From the NCBI GenBank assembly GCA_017860395.1, contig JAGDMC010000024.1, positions 1 through 18,593 of the forward strand: DNA of 18,593 nucleotides, given 5' to 3'. The notes under the pieces are model-generated. The model was not told the origin of the DNA. It saw only the letters and a list, made by a program, of their open reading frames with translations, and did no database searches. Position numbers and translations under genes: made by a program. Below, one piece after another: positions 8,895 to 16,063 of this stretch. Every line of letters begins with the position of its first letter. The stretch's first letter is position 1. The stretch is from Bacteroidota bacterium (GTDB lineage Bacteria > Bacteroidota > Bacteroidia > Bacteroidales > UBA932).

Positions 8895-9951
8895 ATTCAA
8901 GAACTTTGATAAGATTGCTGGCCAGTTTCATGAATGCAACACTGTCCGGTTTGTCCGAAAGTGCAACCGGCTCTCCAATGTCACCGCTTTCGCGAATACT
9001 TTGAACGATGGGAATCTGGCCAAGCAAAGGAATGCCAAATTTTTCCGCCATCCGCTTCCCGCCATCTTTGCCAAATATATAGTACTTATTGTCCGGAAGT
9101 TCTTCCGGAGTAAACCATGCCATGTTTTCCACAAGACCAAGAACAGGTTTGTTGATGTCTTTCTGGCGGAACATATTTACGCCTTTCTCTACATCGGCCA
9201 AAGCTACTGCCTGAGGTGTGCTCACGATAATTGCTCCCGAAAGAGGGATGTCGTGCACAAGTGAAATATGTATATCGCCTGTTCCCGGAGGAAGGTCAAT
9301 GAGAAGAAAATCGAGTTCGCCCCATTTAACCTGAAGAATCATCTGCTTTAGAGCATTGCTCGCCATAGGCCCTCTCCAGATGAGAGGTTGCGAGGGGCCG
9401 GCAAAATAACCGATGGACATCCATTTTACCCCATATTTCTCAATAGGGATAATCATATCCTTTCCGCTCGAATCGTCTACCAGCGGTTTTTCGTATTCCG
9501 TTGCTGTCATCTTGGGAACAGAGGGCCCGTAAACATCTGCATCGGTAAGACCTACTTTGTATCCCGCTCTGGCTAAGGCAACGGCCAGATTAACGGCAAC
9601 AGTGGATTTCCCAACTCCTCCTTTGCCCGAAGCAATGGCGATAATGTGACCGACATTCGCAAGAGCGTCATGGCCGAGTTCCATGTTGAGCCTCTTTTCA
9701 ATCTTCCTCTCCCGCACAAGTTCCATTATTGATATTTTGAAATCTTCGCCCGGGAATGCATTCCTTATAGCTTCTTCGCAACTCTTCTTAATTGAAGACG
9801 AAAAAGGGTCCGGCGAAGGAAAAACCAGCTTAAATCTCACCTTTCCATCCTCAACCTTAATGTCTTCAACTATTCCCAGTGACACCACATCTTTCTCTCT
9901 CACCGGATGCATAACACCCATAAGCGCAGCTTCAATCCTGTTTTTATCCAT
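8893..9951 (-). CDS. mrp: Mrp/ApbC-type P-loop ATPase, iron-sulfur cluster carrier family
   Basis: This is a cytoplasmic ATPase of the Mrp/NBP35 family, whose studied members carry and deliver Fe-S clusters. The N-terminal MIP18-like (DUF59) domain spans about 1-80. The deviant Walker A GKGGVGKS is at 109-116, followed by DADVYGPSVPKM (137-148), WRGPMAS and IDLPPGTGDIHIS (218-230). The length of 352 residues is normal. The CxxC pair that binds the bridging cluster in characterised members is absent: the region reads ENMAWFTPEELPDNKYYIFG (275-294), with no Cys. The only Cys in the whole protein is C58. I recall the same wording from other Bacteroidales Mrp proteins, so this looks lineage-typical. 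It lies downstream of the S46 peptidase gene but has its own promoter box at 10029. Confidence 0.93.
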   Translation of the reverse strand: MDKNRIEAALMGVMHPVREKDVVSLGIVEDIKVEDGKVRFKLVFPSPDPFSSSIKKSCEEAIRNAFPGEDFKISIMELVRERKIEKRLNMELGHDALANVGHIIAIASGKGGVGKSTVAVNLAVALARAGYKVGLTDADVYGPSVPKMTATEYEKPLVDDSSGKDMIIPIEKYGVKWMSIGYFAGPSQPLIWRGPMASNALKQMILQVKWGELDFLLIDLPPGTGDIHISLVHDIPLSGAIIVSTPQAVALADVEKGVNMFRQKDINKPVLGLVENMAWFTPEELPDNKYYIFGKDGGKRMAEKFGIPLLGQIPIVQSIRESGDIGEPVALSDKPDSVAFMKLASNLIKVLE

Positions 9952-10028
9952 ATTTTTCCTGATTAATTAACACTGTGGTATTTATAAGCCCAAGTGCGAT
10001 TAAAATAATATTTAATGATTATTATCAA

Positions 10029-10036
10029 CAAAGATA
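10029..10036 (-). promoter_or_regulatory. mrp promoter, -7 box TATCTTTG
   Basis: Read on the minus strand, TATCTTTG fits TAnnTTTG exactly. Transcription would start near 10023, leaving a 5' leader of about 70 bases before the mrp ATG at 9951. No -33 TTG is visible at the usual distance. The same octamer lies upstream of the peptidase gene. Confidence 0.5.
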
Positions 10037-10089
10037 CCGGTTTTTTGTTGTCCCGGTGGCGAGTTGTTTCTTTTCTCTGCCATTTAAAC

Positions 10090-10174
10090 ACTGCCAACTA
10101 ATTGATGAGGGCTTGTGCGTCCTCCTCCGCTGTGCTTCGTCCGACCGAATCGCCCTCATCAATTAGTTGGCAGT
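10090..10174. repeat. Long inverted repeat, 23-bp perfect arms around a 39-bp centre
   Basis: The left arm (10090-10112, containing CTGCCAACTAATTGATG) is the exact reverse complement of the right arm (10152-10174, containing CATCAATTAGTTGGCAG). The 39-bp centre (10113-10151) is GC-richer than its surroundings and does not continue the pairing. There is no T-run after either arm, so it is not a standard terminator. No flanking direct repeat was found that would show insertion. It may be a dispersed palindromic element or MITE-like sequence, or an RNA or cruciform structure. Confidence 0.92.
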
Positions 10175-10277
10175 ACGTAATAATTGTTCAGAAATGTTGC
10201 AACCAGCCGCCGGAGACAAAAATCTGCAAAAATTGCGGAGTCACAACGCCATAATAGATAGTTAATAAATCAGTTAC

Positions 10278-10310
10278 TAAAAACAAGGAGCGCAGGTTTT
10301 CCTGCGCTCC
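10278..10310 (-). terminator. Intrinsic terminator of the S46 peptidase gene
   Basis: On the minus strand a perfect 10-bp stem, GGAGCGCAGG/CCTGCGCTCC with a 4-base loop (10287-10310), is followed by TTGTTTTTAGT. It lies about 33 bases after the peptidase stop. Confidence 0.88.
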
Positions 10311-10343
10311 CGGCGTATGTTTTACAATAGACGCTTTAAAAAT

Positions 10344-12491
10344 CTATTTAGCAATAGTCATCTCTTTCAGCAAATATCCTGCGCCGCCGAATTTGTCCAT
10401 AATGAACAATGTGTAGCGTATGTCAACGCTGATTGTGCGCTGGAGTGAAGGTTCGAAAATGATGTCACCGCTCATTGCTTCCCAGTTTCCGTCAAAGGCA
10501 GTTCCAATCAGTTCGCCTTTGGCATTGAGAACAGGGCTTCCTGAATTACCGCCCGTAATGTCGTTGTTGGTAAGGAATGCAACAGGCATTTCACCGTTTT
10601 TCATTGCATACTGGCCATAATCCTTTGCCTTGTAAAGCTCTTTGAGTTTTGCAGGGACAACGAATTCCCAGTTGTTTGGGTCTTCTTTTTCCATAACACC
10701 TTTAAGAGTCGTTACGTGTTCGAACAAAACTGCATCTTTCGGAGAGTAGTTAAGGACTTGTCCGTAGCTGAGTCTCATTGTTGAATTCGCATCCGGATAC
10801 ATTGCCTGTCCCTTTTTCATTTCAAGCAAACCTGCGATATAGGCTTTCTGACCTTTGGCAAGAGTAGTACCAACGGCCTGTAATTCTCCGAAAGTTTTTC
10901 CCATAACCACGTTGATTGATTTTGCAGCAGCAAGTGCAGGATCGGAAAGGAGAGCATCGATGTTGCCATTCAGGGCAGCCTTAAACTTCTCCTGAGAAAC
11001 GAAAACAGATTTTTCGAAAATGAAGTCGACATAAGCGTCGATATTTCCTCCGAACTGGGTATCTATTGTTTTAAATACATCCGGACGATCAGCCGCTTTC
11101 ACCTTGTCGCGATACACATTAAGAAGGGCTTTTGCCACCTTTTTGTCTGTTGCAGGAGAATAATCCTTGTAGAAAGATTCAGTTCTCCTCTGCGCCATTG
11201 CAAGAGTTTGTTTGGCTCTGTCTGTTTCGCCTTTGGAAATAGCATCGGCATAGGCCACGAAAGCACTTGCCACTGAGAATACCTCAATATTGTTCAGTGC
11301 TTCGCGTGTGTACGAGCTGAGGGTTAGTGCCTCTGCTCTTTTTGCGATAGATGAGTTGATATCGTTGAGGGCGGTTCCGTATTTTTCAATGCGGGCCTTG
11401 TCTTCGTTAACCCATTTGGTGAAAGTTCTCTCTTCTTCTGCACGACGCTCCTGAACTCCAAGTTTTGCAAAAGTTTCGTTCATGCCAATAGCCTTTTTCC
11501 AGAAGTTTGAAGATCCCGAATATTTGCTCGCATACTGAAGACGAATCTTAGGGTCGGCAACCATATCTTTCATAAGCACATCCTGACGGATACCTCTTAC
11601 GTAGATTGAGATGGAATTGGTTATATCGCTCATCTCCTTAACCTCGGCAGAAGTCATAAAACGGTTTGTTCTTCCGGGATAACCGATAATCATGGCAAAA
11701 TCTTTTTGCTCAACACCTTTTAAAGAGATTGTAAGATGTTTTTTAGGCTGATATGGTATGTTGTCCTTTGAGTAATCGGCAGGGTTATTGTCTTTATCTG
11801 CATACACGCGGAACATTGAAAAGTCGCCGGTGTGGCGTGGCCACATCCAGTTGTCGGTATCAGCTCCGAATTTGCCGATTGATGAAGGGGGAGCTCCTAC
11901 AAAACGGATATCGGTGTAGGTTTTTGTAATCATCATTAAGTATGTGTTTCCGCCAAAAAATGAAGCAACTCTTCCTTTAAGGAATTTATTGCCGGCAATT
12001 GCCTTAGCTATGAGTTCATCTGATACAGCAGCAAGTGCTTTTGCACTTTCTTCCGGAGTGGTTGCTTTTGCAACTGCATTTTCCACATCTTTGGTCACAT
12101 CAATTATGTTCTCAAGGAATGTAACCGTGAGTCCCGGAGAAGGAAGCTCCTGTTCGCGGTTCATTGCCCAATAGCCATCCTGAAGATAATCGTGCTCGAC
12201 AGTGCTGAGTTTTTGGATAGAACCATAACCGCAATGGTGGTTTGTAAGTAAAAGACCCTCCCTGGAGATTATTTCTCCTGTACAGCCACCGCCAAAGCTT
12301 ATTACGGCATCTTTGAGGCTGGAGTTGTTTATGTCGTATATATCTTTAGCAGTGAGCTTAAAGCCAAGTTCCGACATTTTCTTGCTGTTTAACTTCTCTA
12401 TCAGCGGCAGAAGCCACATGCCTTCATCCCCTCTGAGCGGGCTAAAAGAGAGGAGTATAGCGCCCAAAATTAAAAGACTGATTTTTTTCAT
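10344..12491 (-). CDS. Family S46 dipeptidyl peptidase, DPP7-like
   Basis: This is a secreted periplasmic serine exopeptidase that removes dipeptides from the N-terminus of oligopeptides, feeding peptide nutrition in asaccharolytic and gut Bacteroidales. The signal peptide is residues 1-20 or so, with the mature chain near DEGMWLLPL. The chymotrypsin-like triad is the His of TNHHCGYG (H85 or H86), probably D223 in RHTGDFSMF, and S650 in GGNSGSPVLN. The large helical lid domain lies between (about 250-560). The length of 715 residues fits. Eighteen residues after the catalytic Ser is Gly668 (AFDGNW). Porphyromonas DPP11, specific for Asp/Glu, has Arg at this place, while DPP7, which prefers hydrophobic residues, has Gly. 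That supports DPP7-like specificity, by inference. It is transcribed from 12537 and ends at its own terminator. Confidence 0.93.
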   Translation of the reverse strand: MKKISLLILGAILLSFSPLRGDEGMWLLPLIEKLNSKKMSELGFKLTAKDIYDINNSSLKDAVISFGGGCTGEIISREGLLLTNHHCGYGSIQKLSTVEHDYLQDGYWAMNREQELPSPGLTVTFLENIIDVTKDVENAVAKATTPEESAKALAAVSDELIAKAIAGNKFLKGRVASFFGGNTYLMMITKTYTDIRFVGAPPSSIGKFGADTDNWMWPRHTGDFSMFRVYADKDNNPADYSKDNIPYQPKKHLTISLKGVEQKDFAMIIGYPGRTNRFMTSAEVKEMSDITNSISIYVRGIRQDVLMKDMVADPKIRLQYASKYSGSSNFWKKAIGMNETFAKLGVQERRAEEERTFTKWVNEDKARIEKYGTALNDINSSIAKRAEALTLSSYTREALNNIEVFSVASAFVAYADAISKGETDRAKQTLAMAQRRTESFYKDYSPATDKKVAKALLNVYRDKVKAADRPDVFKTIDTQFGGNIDAYVDFIFEKSVFVSQEKFKAALNGNIDALLSDPALAAAKSINVVMGKTFGELQAVGTTLAKGQKAYIAGLLEMKKGQAMYPDANSTMRLSYGQVLNYSPKDAVLFEHVTTLKGVMEKEDPNNWEFVVPAKLKELYKAKDYGQYAMKNGEMPVAFLTNNDITGGNSGSPVLNAKGELIGTAFDGNWEAMSGDIIFEPSLQRTISVDIRYTLFIMDKFGGAGYLLKEMTIAK

Positions 12492-12529
12492 TTAGATGTT
12501 ATATAATAATTAGTTAGTGAGATTGGTGA

Positions 12530-12537
12530 CAAAGATA
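12530..12537 (-). promoter_or_regulatory. S46 peptidase promoter, -7 box TATCTTTG
   Basis: TATCTTTG on the minus strand fits TAnnTTTG exactly. Transcription would start near 12524, with a leader of about 33 bases. It sits in the 89-bp gap between the divergent peptidase and glycerate kinase genes. The kinase side has only a weak match (TTTATTTG around 12543-12550). Confidence 0.55.
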
Positions 12538-12580
12538 TATTTTTATTTGTACATTTATTCATCCAAAAGGGGCAAAAAAT

Positions 12581-13801
12581 ATGGCTCTTCCTCTTAAAAT
12601 AGTTATCGTTACAGATAAGTTCAAAGGAAGTCTCAAATCTTCTGAGGCTGCCGGAATCATTAGTGAGGGCTTGCGGGAAGGATTCGGGCGTGAACTTGAC
12701 ATTAAAGTTATACCTATTGCCGACGGAGGTGAAGGTTTTCTGGATACAATCTCGGAAGCCATTGTTTGTGATGAAGTAAAAACAGCAGTATTCGACCCGT
12801 TGGGAAGGAAAATAAACAGCAGCCTGCTCATGTCCGAAGGAAGGGCTATTATTGAAATGGCAAAAGCTTCCGGTTTGCAGTTACTCAACCCAAACGAATA
12901 CAATCCGCTCAAAACCACCTCTTTCGGTCTCGGAGAGTTAATTGATAAAGCACTTAAAGAAGAGGCAAAAGAGATTTTAATAGGTATAGGAGGTAGTGCC
13001 ACAAACGATTGCGGAACCGGTATGCTTCAGGCTCTGGGATACAGATTTCTTGACAGCAAAGGGAAAAAAATAGGTTCCGGCCCGGGAGAGTTTATGAGCG
13101 GATCATTACTCAGTTCCATTTGTACAATTGACGATTCTCAGATGAATCCGGCTCTGCATAAAAAGAAAATTACTGTTGCATGTGATGTTACAAATCCTCT
13201 CATTGGCCCGGAGGGAGCAACTTATGTATACGGGCCGCAGAAAGGAGCCACAAAACAGCAATTGGAAGAACTGGAGGAGGGTGCAAGAAATTTTTCAGCC
13301 GTAACAGAGAAACATCTTGGATTTAGCAGCAGCTTTTTATGTGACTCCCAAAATTATATAGGATTTGATTTGTCCGATTTCCCGGGAGTTGGCGCTGCCG
13401 GCGGAGTGGGATTTGCACTTAAAAGCTTTCTTAATGCAGACCTTTTACAGGGCTGGAGAGTAACAACAGAACTTACACATGCCGAAAAGGCGATTGCGGA
13501 AGCAGATCTTGTAATCACCGGAGAAGGAAGGCTTGATGCACAGAGTCTCTCCGGCAAACTTATCAGTGGAATCTCACATATTGCCATGCACTATAAAAAA
13601 CCATTATGGATATTCTGCGGAGAGAATACACTTAACCCAGAACAGGAAAAAAAGATTATTTTTGATAAAATATTTACAATTTCAAAAGAAGCTAAAAATT
13701 TAAATGACTCTATATCAAAGGCCAAGGGGATTTTGAGAAAAATTTCTGTCTCTGCTGCAACTTTTCTGAACGGATTGCAGTCTAACAGACAAACCTTTTA
13801 A
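12581..13801 (+). CDS. glxK: Glycerate kinase, GlxK/GarK family
   Basis: This cytoplasmic kinase phosphorylates D-glycerate with ATP, feeding the phosphoglycerate step of glycolysis or serine metabolism. Family signatures are VTDKFKGSLKSSEAA (10-24), PIADGGEGF (45-53), GIGGSATNDCGTGMLQALG (135-153) and TGEGRLDAQSLSGK in the C-terminal half. The length of 406 residues is slightly above the usual 375-390. The excess is at the C-terminus, which ends in a basic, poorly conserved tail. The start ATG is the first in frame. No glycerate-producing or hydroxypyruvate gene lies nearby. The next gene begins 13 bases downstream, so the sigma-factor module may share its transcript, although the functions look unrelated. 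Confidence 0.93.
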   Translation: MALPLKIVIVTDKFKGSLKSSEAAGIISEGLREGFGRELDIKVIPIADGGEGFLDTISEAIVCDEVKTAVFDPLGRKINSSLLMSEGRAIIEMAKASGLQLLNPNEYNPLKTTSFGLGELIDKALKEEAKEILIGIGGSATNDCGTGMLQALGYRFLDSKGKKIGSGPGEFMSGSLLSSICTIDDSQMNPALHKKKITVACDVTNPLIGPEGATYVYGPQKGATKQQLEELEEGARNFSAVTEKHLGFSSSFLCDSQNYIGFDLSDFPGVGAAGGVGFALKSFLNADLLQGWRVTTELTHAEKAIAEADLVITGEGRLDAQSLSGKLISGISHIAMHYKKPLWIFCGENTLNPEQEKKIIFDKIFTISKEAKNLNDSISKAKGILRKISVSAATFLNGLQSNRQTF

Positions 13802-13814
13802 ACAAAACAAAATT

Positions 13815-14171
13815 ATGGAAGCAATTCTTGGGATTTTAGTCCCCTTTACAACAGCAGTTTTAATCATTGCAATAATTTATCTGGCAAAGTATTTCAAGGA
13901 GAAATCGAGAAATGAACTCATTGCAAAGGCTATCGAGCACGGAAAGGATATTTCTCCGGATCTTTTCAAAAGCAATGACAGACCCAGAAAACAATCGGAT
14001 CCCCTCACAAGTGCACTAGTATCAATTGGAATAGGTATCGGATTATTCGGAGCTTTTTACTTTTTCTTTGACGGATTTAAATTTGCAGCATTCGGCCTCA
14101 TTCCCCTGTTCATTGGTATAGGACAACTGGTTGCCTATTTTGTAAACAAGAAAAATAAAACTCAAGACTAA
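13815..14171 (+). CDS. Small membrane protein, DUF6249-like
   Basis: This 118-residue protein has three likely membrane segments (about 4-25, 66-85 and 90-110). A charged loop lies between the first two (KYFKEKSRNELIAKAIEHGKDISPDLF). The pattern of one helix, a basic loop mentioning an ageing-like EHGKDIS stretch, then a glycine-rich helical hairpin fits the DUF6249 proteins found beside ECF sigma factors in Bacteroidota. That family name is from memory. The role is unknown. The sigma-factor GTG start lies two bases after its stop, so the two are almost certainly translated together, and it may act in the same envelope-signalling unit. Confidence 0.8.
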   Translation: MEAILGILVPFTTAVLIIAIIYLAKYFKEKSRNELIAKAIEHGKDISPDLFKSNDRPRKQSDPLTSALVSIGIGIGLFGAFYFFFDGFKFAAFGLIPLFIGIGQLVAYFVNKKNKTQD

Positions 14172-14173
14172 CT

Positions 14174-14668
14174 GTGAACAGAGCCGCTTTTGAAAAAGAG
14201 GTAATAAACAATCAGGAACCGCTGCGGCGGTTCCTTTTAAACCTTTGTGGCGGCGATAGTGCTTTGAGTGACGATATAGCTCAGGAGGCATTTATTAAAG
14301 CCTACCTGAATATCAATTCATTCAACGGATTGTCGAAATTTTCAACCTGGCTCTTCCGGATAGCGTATAACTGTTATTGCGACAACAAAAGAGCTTCTCA
14401 GAGATTCTCTACTGTTGAGATAAACGACAGAGTTCATATGGCAGGTGAGAGTTCCGATTCCAGATATAAAAACCAGGAACTATATATGGCTCTGGCACAA
14501 CTGGGAGAGAAGGAGAGATCGGCAATTCTGCTCTTTTACATGGAAGATAAAAGTATAAAAGAGATATCAACAATAACTGGAACACCGGAGAACACGATAA
14601 AGTCTCACCTTTCCAGAGCCCGTTTAAATTTGTCAAACCATCTAAAAACTATCGGTTATGAAAGATGA
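14174..14668 (+). CDS. ECF-type RNA polymerase sigma factor
   Basis: This is an alternative sigma factor directing RNA polymerase to a dedicated set of promoters. Region 2 is at about 10-75 (LSDDIAQEAFIKAYLNINSF, then FSTWLFRIAYNCYCDNKR). Region 4 is at about 104-158 (LGEKERSAILLFYMEDKSIKEIS, then GTPENTIKSHLSRARLNL). The length of 164 residues is typical. The start codon is GTG at 14174, two bases after the previous stop, which suggests termination-reinitiation coupling. Its last 11 bases overlap the next gene, a candidate anti-sigma factor. There is no FecR-like gene, so this is not the SusC-linked ECF type. Target promoters are unknown. Confidence 0.93.
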   Translation: MNRAAFEKEVINNQEPLRRFLLNLCGGDSALSDDIAQEAFIKAYLNINSFNGLSKFSTWLFRIAYNCYCDNKRASQRFSTVEINDRVHMAGESSDSRYKNQELYMALAQLGEKERSAILLFYMEDKSIKEISTITGTPENTIKSHLSRARLNLSNHLKTIGYER

Positions 14669-14993
14669 TAATATAAAACAATTCTTTACAGAGCATAAGC
14701 AGGAGATTCCCGATGAGGGATTCAGCAACAGACTCTTTGCCGCGCTTGATTGTTTACCTGAGCCTAAACCGAGAGTCGACAGGTCGAGAATGATTACTGC
14801 AATATTTGCAGCAGTGGGATTTATAATGTTTGCAGTGCTTGGCGGTTACTCCATACTTATAGAGGGTCTCAGCTCAATGGGCGGAATCTTTGTAAATTAC
14901 AAATCGGCAACCCCGGAAATTATAACTGCTATGACATTCACCTTCTGTGCCTTGTTTGCTCTTGGAAGATTTGCAGTAAAGGATAACCAGTAG
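14658..14993 (+). CDS. Small membrane protein, candidate anti-sigma factor (DUF5056-like)
   Basis: This 111-residue protein has a short acidic cytoplasmic N-terminus (DDNIKQFFTEHKQEIPDEGFSNRLFAAL, about 3-30) and two membrane segments (about 45-68 and 86-105). The N-terminal KQFFxEHKQEIPDxGFSxR pattern resembles DUF5056 proteins of Bacteroides, which accompany ECF sigma factors; I name the family from memory. Its ATG lies inside the sigma gene (11-base overlap), giving tight stoichiometric coupling. By position it is most likely a membrane anchor or inhibitor of the sigma factor. It has no zinc-binding HxxxCxxC anti-sigma motif, so the mechanism would differ from classic ZAS proteins. It converges on rnhB with only 12 bases between, and no terminator is visible there. 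Confidence 0.75.
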   Translation: MKDDNIKQFFTEHKQEIPDEGFSNRLFAALDCLPEPKPRVDRSRMITAIFAAVGFIMFAVLGGYSILIEGLSSMGGIFVNYKSATPEIITAMTFTFCALFALGRFAVKDNQ

Positions 14994-15005
14994 AGCCCGG
15001 AAAAC

Positions 15006-15614
15006 TCAGAATAAAACCGGATCTTCCAGCAGTTTGTATGACATTCTGTGATACTTGCAAGGTCCGTACAACTTAATGGCCTCTCTATGCTTTTTTGTAG
15101 GGTAGGCCATATTTCTTTCCCAGCCATACTGTGGAAATTCAGCTGCTATTTTTTTCATGTATTCGTCCCGGTGGGTCTTTGCAAGAACGGATGCTGCCGC
15201 AATAGACGCAAACCGTCCGTCTCCCTTTACGAAACACTCATGAGGTATATTCTGATATTTAATAAACCTGTTTCCGTCTACCAGTATATACTGAGGCAAT
15301 ACAGACAAAGAGTCCAGTGCAAGATGCATTCCTTTTATTGAGGCTTTAAGAATATTAATCTTATCTATCTCCGGGGCATCCACGGCTGCAACACTCCATG
15401 CCACAGCCTCTTTTTCAATGATTTCCCTGAGCATGTCTCTCTCTTTTTCTTTAAGCTGTTTTGAGTCGTTAAGAAGAGGATGAAAAAAATCCTCAGGAAG
15501 AATGACTGCTGCAGCATAAACCGGTCCGGCAAGACAACCCCTTCCGGCTTCGTCGCAACCAGCTTCAATTCTGTTTTTTTCGTAATATGGCAATAGACTT
15601 GGAAAGGCCGGCAT
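15006..15614 (-). CDS. rnhB: Ribonuclease HII
   Basis: This cytoplasmic nuclease cuts the RNA strand of RNA-DNA hybrids and starts removal of ribonucleotides misinserted in DNA. The catalytic DEDD set is visible: D21 and E22 in GCDEAGRGCLAGP, D113 in ILVDGNRF, and D150 in LAKTHRD. Conserved NDSKQL (49-54) and KGDGRFASIAAASVLAK (130-146) are also present. From the ATG at 15614 the protein has 202 residues. An in-frame TTG at 15635 would add seven residues, but the ATG start gives the N-terminus seen in relatives. It lies 34 bases after the XRE regulator gene on the same strand and probably shares its transcript. Confidence 0.95.
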   Translation of the reverse strand: MPAFPSLLPYYEKNRIEAGCDEAGRGCLAGPVYAAAVILPEDFFHPLLNDSKQLKEKERDMLREIIEKEAVAWSVAAVDAPEIDKINILKASIKGMHLALDSLSVLPQYILVDGNRFIKYQNIPHECFVKGDGRFASIAAASVLAKTHRDEYMKKIAAEFPQYGWERNMAYPTKKHREAIKLYGPCKYHRMSYKLLEDPVLF

Positions 15615-15648
15615 ATATGTGAAATTTACCGGCAATTTAGTGAATGTG

Positions 15649-16050
15649 TCAATATTTTGAAATTTTATCCTTTAAAATTCCAATAAGAGTATTTTTACTT
15701 TCGATAGATGCTTTATACTCACTATTCGCACAGTCAATTTCTGCCTTGAGCAGTTCTCTCTGCATTTCCGATTCTGAAAGTAATTTTTGAAGGCTCTCTA
15801 TGCGGGAGTCTTTTTCAGCAATCTGGTCAAGAAAACTTTGGGATAGATTTTCGAAAAGCAGGTTCTCCGCCGGAATATTCAAAACTCTTGATATATCATT
15901 GAGACGCGGATTGATGAGGGCAGTCTTTCCTCCCTCTATTTTTCTGTATCCATTGAGTGAAATTCCCAGAATCTGGGCCATATATTCCTGAGAATACCCC
16001 AGATCTCGTCTTCTTTTTCGAATGGTTTCCCTTATCCTGTCTGTATTCAT
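15649..16050 (-). CDS. XRE-type helix-turn-helix regulator with coiled-coil tail
   Basis: This 133-residue DNA-binding protein carries an N-terminal HTH_3 domain (about 3-62: IRKRRRDLGYSQEYMAQILGI, then SLNGYRKIEGGKT, then RVLNIPAENLLF). A long charged helix follows (about 68-130, QSFLDQIAEKDSRIESLQKL), which probably forms a dimeric coiled coil. The domain order suggests a small transcription regulator, and its targets are unknown. An upstream ATG at 16113 would add 21 residues. I prefer the ATG at 16050 because it begins the HTH fold normally and because the promoter box at 16056-16063 lies inside the upstream extension. rnhB follows after 34 bases. An AraC-like gene is divergent, with 148 bases between them. 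Confidence 0.85.
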   Translation of the reverse strand: MNTDRIRETIRKRRRDLGYSQEYMAQILGISLNGYRKIEGGKTALINPRLNDISRVLNIPAENLLFENLSQSFLDQIAEKDSRIESLQKLLSESEMQRELLKAEIDCANSEYKASIESKNTLIGILKDKISKY

Positions 16051-16055
16051 CAACA

Positions 16056-16063
16056 CAAATATA
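16056..16063 (-). promoter_or_regulatory. XRE regulator promoter, -7 box TATATTTG
   Basis: TATATTTG on the minus strand is an exact TAnnTTTG match, only five bases upstream of the ATG at 16050. Transcription would begin at or within a few bases of the start codon, so the mRNA would be leaderless or nearly so. Confidence 0.5.

Larger units (their letters stand above)
9952..10343. other. 392-bp intergenic region between the S46 peptidase gene and mrp
   Basis: No gene is supported here. On the minus strand, in order of transcription, it holds the peptidase terminator (10278-10310), about 100 bp with nothing recognised, an 84-bp palindromic element (10090-10174), and a mrp promoter box (10029-10036) with a leader of about 70 bases. 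The small open frame across the palindrome on the plus strand has no family resemblance and is not called. Confidence 0.8.

Noticed and set aside
8881..9264. 127-codon open frame antisense to mrp
   Set aside because: It is the mirror of the strongly conserved mrp coding strand and shows no family resemblance.
9975..10166. Small plus-strand open frame of 63 codons
   Set aside because: It runs through the mrp promoter box and half of the palindrome, has no recognisable domain, and has no supporting promoter.
10090..10174. Integron attC site or invertible promoter at the long palindrome
   Set aside because: The arms lack the GTTRRRY/RYYYAAC ends of attC sites. The 39-bp centre holds no promoter box, and no recombinase gene is near.
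14994..15005. Terminator between the sigma-factor module and rnhB
   Set aside because: The 12-base gap and its surroundings contain no stem-loop followed by a T-run on either strand.
15615..15635. TTG start for rnhB giving seven more residues
   Set aside because: The ATG at 15614 gives the usual short N-terminus before the GCDEAGRG motif, and the extra residues match nothing known.
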